A program made the translations under genes and the position numbers. Below are positions 59,684 to 64,000 of a stretch of DNA of 64,000 nt, in pieces. The notes beneath the pieces were generated by a model that saw only the letters and a program-made list of their open reading frames with translations, did no database searches and was not told the origin of the DNA. How positions within the stretch are numbered: position 1 is the stretch's first letter; each line of letters begins with the position of its first letter. Source of the stretch: Dactylosporangium sp. AC04546 (GTDB lineage Bacteria; Actinomycetota; Actinomycetes; Mycobacteriales; Micromonosporaceae); NCBI RefSeq assembly GCF_022095675.1, contig NZ_JAHYSG010000023.1, positions 1 through 64,000 on the forward strand, in the 5' to 3' direction.

Positions 59684-60897
59684 GGCCGCACCCCGGCCCG
59701 GTCGTCGCGCACCACGGCGCCTCCTTTCATCACCCACCGCACGCCCCGGAACGCCGAGGTGTGCGCCATCGGGTCGTCGTCCATCGCGATCAGGTCCGCG
59801 AACTTGCCCGGCTCGACCGTGCCCAGGTCCTGCTCGGCCCGCAGCCAGCGCACCGGCCCGAGCGTGCCGGCGTAGAGCGCCCGCTCGGGGCCGATGACGG
59901 AGGACATGTGCTCCAGCTCGCGGACGGTCGCGCTGGTGCCCTCGAACTGCCAGAACGGCGGCATGTCGCTGCCCAGCAGTACCTCCACCCCGGCGGCGAC
60001 GGCCAGCTCGTAGCTCTTGAGGTGCCGCTCCCCCGCGCCCAGCGACCGCTGCTGCATCCACTCCGGGACGCCCAGCTCGTCGAAGAACGCCTTGCACCGG
60101 GTGACGAGCAGGGTCGGCACGAGGGCGGTGCCGCGCTCGGCCATGAGCGCGGCCAGTTCCGCGGTCAGCTCGTAGCCGTGCTCGACACAGTCGAGGCCCA
60201 GTTCGACCGCCTCGGTGATGACCGGCGCCGGGCCGGCGTGGGCGGTGACCCGCCGCCCCCAGTCGTGCGCGGTCTTCAGCACCGCCGCCAGCTCGTCGGG
60301 GTGCAGCTGGCGGGTGTCGATCGACTCGTGCTGGCCGGCGATACCGCCGGAGATCATCACCTTGATCAGGTCGGCGCCTGCCCTGACCTGCTGGCGTACC
60401 CCGCGCCGGAACCCGTCGACGCCGTCGCACTCCAGGGTGTCGCTGCTCTCGTGGCCGTGGCCGCCGGTGCACACCAGGGCGCGACCGGCGGTGAAGATCC
60501 GCGGTCCGGGCGTGCGGCCGGCCTCGATCGAGCGGCGCAACGCAAAGTCGGCGTGGTCCTTCTCGGCGACGCACCGGACCGTCGTCACTCCACAGTGGAG
60601 GGTACGGCGGGCGCCGTCGGCCATGTACAGCGCGAGCTCGTGCGGGCCCATCTGCTTGAGCCGGTCGCCGGCCGCGCCCGGCAGGGTGAGCGACAGGTGG
60701 GTGTGCATGTTGGTCAGCCCCGGGGTGAGCCAGGCGCCGTCGAGGTCGATGCGGGTCGCGTCGCCGCCGGCCTCGGCCAGCACCCGCTCGCGGGGGCCGA
60801 CGGCGGCGATCCGCTCGCCGACCACCCAGACGGCGGCGTCCTCGACCGGCTGGATTCGCCCGTCGACGACCGTGCAGTTCTCCAGCAGCAGGCTCAT
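59680..60897 (-). CDS. Amidohydrolase family metal-dependent hydrolase
   Basis: 405 aa TIM-barrel amidohydrolase. Metal ligands His65 and His67 (NMHTHL), carbamylated Lys179 (DLIKVM), His220 (TAHAG), His240 (VEHGYE) and Asp311 (GSDMPP): the pattern of imidazolonepropionase/prolidase-like members. It cleaves amide or cyclic imide bonds. ATGA overlap with the hydantoinase-B gene supports a role in the same ring-opening pathway. Confidence 0.93.
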   Translation of the reverse strand: MSLLLENCTVVDGRIQPVEDAAVWVVGERIAAVGPRERVLAEAGGDATRIDLDGAWLTPGLTNMHTHLSLTLPGAAGDRLKQMGPHELALYMADGARRTLHCGVTTVRCVAEKDHADFALRRSIEAGRTPGPRIFTAGRALVCTGGHGHESSDTLECDGVDGFRRGVRQQVRAGADLIKVMISGGIAGQHESIDTRQLHPDELAAVLKTAHDWGRRVTAHAGPAPVITEAVELGLDCVEHGYELTAELAALMAERGTALVPTLLVTRCKAFFDELGVPEWMQQRSLGAGERHLKSYELAVAAGVEVLLGSDMPPFWQFEGTSATVRELEHMSSVIGPERALYAGTLGPVRWLRAEQDLGTVEPGKFADLIAMDDDPMAHTSAFRGVRWVMKGGAVVRDDRAGVRP

Positions 60898-62552
60898 GGT
60901 TCCACTCCGTAGATCGTGCGGGCGGCGTCGGCGGAGACGTAGCCGTCGGCCACGTCCGCACGGACCGCGTCCGGATGGCGCAGGGCGGGGTCGCCGTGCC
61001 CCCCGCCGCCGGCGGTCAGCACCGTCACCCGGTCGCCGGCCGCGACGGTCGTGCGCTTGGTGCTCACGGCGCGCTCCCGCGCGGTACCGGGGAAGAGCAC
61101 GACGCGGTTCGCCTCCGGGGCCGCGCCGCCGTCGCTCGCCCAGGGCCGGGACTTCGTCTTCTTGATCACCGACAGGAACTCGCCCGGGGTCACGAACCGG
61201 ATGTCCCGGCGCAGCCCGGGTCCGCCGCGGAACCGGCCGGCCCCGCCCGAGTCGGTGCGGATCTCCATCCGCTCGAAGAACATGCCGGTCCTGGCCTCCA
61301 GGACCTCGACCGGCGTGATCCGGGCCTGGGTCTGGCACGGGTGGTTGGCCGGCCCGATGCCGTCGTGCCCGGGCGCCCCGCCCCAGCCGACCGGCTCGTT
61401 GTTCGACACCGCGAACAGCGCTCCGGTGTCCGGGTGGACGCCGACCATCATGAACCCGGGCACGTCGCCGCCCGACGAGGCCGGCAGCCGGCCGCCCATG
61501 CCCTGCGCCAGCGCCTTGTAGATCAGCTCCAGCGCGACGGTGCCGGTCCACTGGGTGAACGTCGCGGCCGGGTAGACGGCGTGGAAGAGGGTGCCCGGCT
61601 CGGCGCGGACGACCAGCGGCGCGAAGTGGCCGGCGTTCGTCTGCTCGGTCGGCGTGGTGATCGCCTTGAACGCCACCCGGCAGGTGGCGATCGTCGCGCC
61701 GAGGGGCAGGTTGACCGGGCCCGGCACGGCCGGCGAGGAGCCGGCGAAGTCGACGGTGAACGTGCCGCCGGCGATCGTCACGGTGACCCGCATCAGGATC
61801 GGGTCGTCGGTGATCCCGTCGTCGTCGAGCCAGTCCTCGGCCGTCCACGAGCCCTGCGGCAGAGCGTCGACGGCCTCCCGGGCGGACTGTTCGGCGGCGG
61901 CGACGACGGCGTCGACCACCGCGCCCACCGTCGCCCGCCCGTAGGTGCCGAACAGCTCGGCGACCCGCCGCTCGCCGGTGCGCAGGCACGCCACCTGGGC
62001 GTGCAGGTCGCCGAGCACCGCGTCGGGCATGCGCGAGTTGAAGCGGATCAGCTCGTGGATCTCCCGGACCGGCTCGCCGCCGGCGAACACGCGGGTGCCC
62101 GGGAACAGCAGGCCCTCCTGGTGCACGTCGGTGGAGTCGAGCACGTAGCCGGGGTCCTTGGCGCCGAGGTCCATCCAGTGGGCCCGGACGCAGAGGAAGG
62201 CCACGAGCGCGTCGTCGACGAACACGGGCGCGAACAGCGTCGCATCGTAGGCGTGCGCGGCGTTCCAGTACGGATAGTTGAGCAGCACGATGTCGCCCGG
62301 CCGCAGCGTGTCCCGGCCGACGTACTCCACGCCCTTGCGGATCGAGTAGTCGTTGGCGCCGAGGAAGCGTGACAGCCCCGTCGACTCGGCGACCAGGCGC
62401 AGGTCGGCGTCGTAGATCGAGATGCCGAAGTCGTGGACCTCGTAGATGACCGGGTTGAACGCGGTGCGCACGAGCGCGGCACGCATCTCCTCGGCCGCGG
62501 CCACGAGGTAGCTGCGCACCACCTCGGCGGTGGCGCCGTCGACCTCAGGCAT
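60894..62552 (-). CDS. Hydantoinase B/oxoprolinase family protein, copy 1
   Basis: 552 aa, the HyuB subunit of ATP-dependent hydantoinase/oxoprolinase or acetone-carboxylase-like enzymes. Typical blocks: AAAEEMRAALVRTAFNPVIYE, GDIVLLNYPYWNAAHAYD, RAHWMDLGAKDPG, IRFNSRMPDAVLGDLHAQVA, SNNEPVGWGG, RTDSGGAGRFRGGPGLRRD and LTAGGGGHGDP. It usually works with HyuA, which is not in the window and may lie beyond 64 kb. ATG at 62552; overlaps copy 2 by eight bases. Confidence 0.94.
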   Translation of the reverse strand: MPEVDGATAEVVRSYLVAAAEEMRAALVRTAFNPVIYEVHDFGISIYDADLRLVAESTGLSRFLGANDYSIRKGVEYVGRDTLRPGDIVLLNYPYWNAAHAYDATLFAPVFVDDALVAFLCVRAHWMDLGAKDPGYVLDSTDVHQEGLLFPGTRVFAGGEPVREIHELIRFNSRMPDAVLGDLHAQVACLRTGERRVAELFGTYGRATVGAVVDAVVAAAEQSAREAVDALPQGSWTAEDWLDDDGITDDPILMRVTVTIAGGTFTVDFAGSSPAVPGPVNLPLGATIATCRVAFKAITTPTEQTNAGHFAPLVVRAEPGTLFHAVYPAATFTQWTGTVALELIYKALAQGMGGRLPASSGGDVPGFMMVGVHPDTGALFAVSNNEPVGWGGAPGHDGIGPANHPCQTQARITPVEVLEARTGMFFERMEIRTDSGGAGRFRGGPGLRRDIRFVTPGEFLSVIKKTKSRPWASDGGAAPEANRVVLFPGTARERAVSTKRTTVAAGDRVTVLTAGGGGHGDPALRHPDAVRADVADGYVSADAARTIYGVEP

Positions 62553-64000
62553 CCTCTACCCCGTTGACCCCGGAGACCTCGGCGAACCCGGAGACCTCGG
62601 CGAACCCGGAGGCCTCGGCGAACCCGGAGACCCCGTACACCTCGCGGGCCTGCTCCGCCGACACGTACCCCTCGGCGACGTCCTCGCGGACCAGGTCCGG
62701 GTCGCGCTCGCGCGGGTCGCCGTGCCCGCCGCCACCGGCGGTCAGCAGCGTGACCCGGTCGCCGACGGCGACGACGGTGCGCTTGGTGCTGACCGCCTGC
62801 TCCCGGTCGGTACCGGGGAAGAGGATCACCCGGTTCGCCTCCGGGGACAGCCCGCCCTCCAGCGCCCACGGCCGGGCCTTGGTCTTCTTGATGACCGACA
62901 GGAACTCCCCCGGCGTGACGAACCGGATGTCCCGGTGCAGGCCGGCCCCGCCGCGGAACCGGCCGGCCCCGCCCGAGTCGGTGCGGATCTCCATCCGCTC
63001 GAAGAACATGCCGGTCTTCGCCTCCAGCACCTCGATCGGCGTGATCCGCCCGGTGCTGCCGGAGACGTGGGTGGCGGCGTTCATGCCGTCGTGGTGCGCC
63101 GTGCCGCCCCAGCCGACGGGCTCGTTGTTGGAGACCGCGAACAGCGCGCCGGTGTCGGGGTGGATGCCGACCATCATGAACCCGGGCACGTCGCCGCCCG
63201 ACGAGGCCGGCAGCCGGTCGGGCATGCCCTGGGCGAGCGCCTTGAGGATCAGCTCGACCGCGACGATGCCGGTCCAGAGCGTGAACGTCGGCTGCGGGTA
63301 GACGGCGTGGAACAGCGTGCCGGGCTCGGCCTTCACCACCAGCGGCGCGACGGTGCCGGCGTTGGAGGGCTGGTCGGCCGACGTCAGCGACTTGAGGATG
63401 ACCTTGCAGATCGCCTCGGTCGCGCCGTAGGGCATGTTGACCGGCCCGGCCACGGCCGGCGACGACCCGGCGAAGTCGACCGTGAACGCGCCGTCGGCGA
63501 TCGTGACGGTCACCTTCATGTGGATCGGCTCGTCGGTGATGCCGTCGTCGTCGAGCACGTCCTCAGCGGTCCAGGAGCCCTGCGGCAGCGCGGCCAGGGC
63601 CGAGCGGGTGCGGGCGGCGCCGTCGGCGATCATCCGCTCGACGGTCGCCTCGACGGTCGGCCGGCCGAACTTCTCGACGATCTCCAGCAGCCGGCGCTCG
63701 CCGGTGCGCAGTGCGGCGATCTGGGCGTGCAGGTCGCCCATCACCTCGTCGGGCATGCGCGAGTTGAACCGGATCAGCTCGTGGATCTCGCGGACCGGCT
63801 CGCCGCGCGACACGACCTTGGTGCCCGGGAAGAGGATGCCTTCCTGGTGTACGTCGGTCGAGTCGAGCACGTAGCCCGGGTCCTTGGCACCGAGGTCCAT
63901 CCAGTGCGCGCGGACGCAGAGGAAGCCCAGCAGCGGCCCGTCCGGCTCGAACACCGGGGCGAACAGGGTCGCGTCGTAGGCGTGCGCGGCGTTCCAGTAC
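62545..64000 (-). CDS. Hydantoinase B/oxoprolinase family protein, copy 2, 5' end outside window
   Basis: Close paralogue of the downstream gene, sharing nearly all conserved blocks (RAHWMDLGAKDPGYVLDSTD; IRFNSRMPDEVMGDLHAQIA; RTDSGGAGRFRGGAGLHRD; LTAGGGGHGDPRERD). The frame continues to the window edge, so at least 484 codons are present and the N-terminus is missing. The C-terminus carries a repeated tail (SGFAEVSGFAEVSG) absent from copy 1, encoded by 18-base repeats. Tandem copies suggest subunits of a hetero-oligomer or two substrates. Confidence 0.93.
   Translation of the reverse strand, partial: YWNAAHAYDATLFAPVFEPDGPLLGFLCVRAHWMDLGAKDPGYVLDSTDVHQEGILFPGTKVVSRGEPVREIHELIRFNSRMPDEVMGDLHAQIAALRTGERRLLEIVEKFGRPTVEATVERMIADGAARTRSALAALPQGSWTAEDVLDDDGITDEPIHMKVTVTIADGAFTVDFAGSSPAVAGPVNMPYGATEAICKVILKSLTSADQPSNAGTVAPLVVKAEPGTLFHAVYPQPTFTLWTGIVAVELILKALAQGMPDRLPASSGGDVPGFMMVGIHPDTGALFAVSNNEPVGWGGTAHHDGMNAATHVSGSTGRITPIEVLEAKTGMFFERMEIRTDSGGAGRFRGGAGLHRDIRFVTPGEFLSVIKKTKARPWALEGGLSPEANRVILFPGTDREQAVSTKRTVVAVGDRVTLLTAGGGGHGDPRERDPDLVREDVAEGYVSAEQAREVYGVSGFAEASGFAEVSGFAEVSGVNGVEDA
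62572..62625. repeat. 18-bp tandem repeat, three units, in the 3' end of HyuB copy 2
   Basis: Three head-to-tail units of GGAGACCTCGGCGAACCC (one base differs in the third) and a partial fourth. Codes for repeated GFAEVS in the protein tail. Confidence 0.85.

Noticed and set aside
1..64000. tRNA, rRNA, insertion sequences, phage genes or attachment sites
   Set aside because: No cloverleaf-like tRNA, rRNA segment, transposase, integrase or flanking direct repeats could be recognised by reading; no score-based scan was possible.

Overview
The window is about 64 kb of very GC-rich DNA with strong third-position G/C bias, many GTG and a few TTG starts, ATGA/GTGA gene overlaps and leaderless-type promoters (a TANNNT hexamer 6-7 nt before the start codon). 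This fits a high-GC actinobacterium, plausibly a soil genus such as those of the Micromonosporaceae; the genus is not determined. No rRNA, tRNA, CRISPR array, IS element or replication origin was recognised. Most of the window is catabolic or uptake operons, each with its own regulator, separated by a few stand-alone genes.

Region 1 (1-16.2 kb) holds three transcription units around one IclR regulator. On the minus strand are an oligopeptide-type ABC transporter with a cytosolic BNR/Asp-box sialidase-like protein, and a DapA-family lyase / metallo-beta-lactamase-fold hydrolase / SDR / Gfo-Idh operon. On the plus strand is a five-gene overlapping operon: RidA, class-III aminotransferase, MlrC-type metallopeptidase, threonine-synthase-like PLP enzyme and SDR. 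Related sequence motifs lie just downstream of the inferred -10 of each promoter, so the IclR protein probably controls all three. Together they look like uptake and breakdown of a peptide- or amino-sugar-like compound.

Region 2 (16.2-31.2 kb) is a patchwork: a MarR-like repressor with a membrane protein and a divergent acetyltransferase around a twin-palindrome operator; an SDR; a large secreted beta-helix protein with a near-identical duplicated C-terminal domain; several leaderless genes (GRAM-like, SseB-like, LRR-like, unknown); a frameshifted acetyltransferase; an SDR-SDR-NhaA operon in which one SDR and the thioredoxin-like tail of NhaA lack their catalytic residues; and an SMP-30 lactonase. 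A 49-bp element occurs upstream of both the SDR-SDR-NhaA operon and the SMP-30 gene. Region 3 (31.4-34.3 kb) is a pair of overlapping lipoprotein genes of unknown function ending in an 18-bp hairpin.

Region 4 (34.4-50.1 kb) is a sugar-type uptake and catabolic locus under a FadR-type GntR regulator. A perfect palindrome carries face-to-face promoters. To the left runs an eight-gene operon: periplasmic binding protein, a fused permease-ATPase, two class-C beta-lactamase-like hydrolases flanking an HSL-type esterase, a VOC protein and two Gfo/Idh dehydrogenases. To the right runs a four-gene operon: M24 peptidase-like protein, four-carbon acid-sugar kinase, HpaI-type aldolase and SDR. The GntR gene follows, with a further SDR and a degenerate SDR-like protein. 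A plausible scheme is uptake, deacylation, oxidation, phosphorylation and aldol cleavage of an acylated sugar acid.

Region 5 (50.1-55.1 kb) has an EamA exporter, a PCMT-type methyltransferase, a slipin and a secreted five-bladed-propeller protein. Region 6 (55.2-64 kb) has an XRE-cupin regulator facing a tightly overlapped minus-strand operon that runs out of the window: two tandem hydantoinase-B paralogues (the second partial), amidohydrolase, SnoaL-like protein, quinone-oxidoreductase-like MDR, TIGR04076 protein, LLM flavin oxidoreductase and an alpha/beta hydrolase with an unusual N-terminal domain. This suggests ring opening and oxidation of a cyclic amide or similar N-heterocycle.
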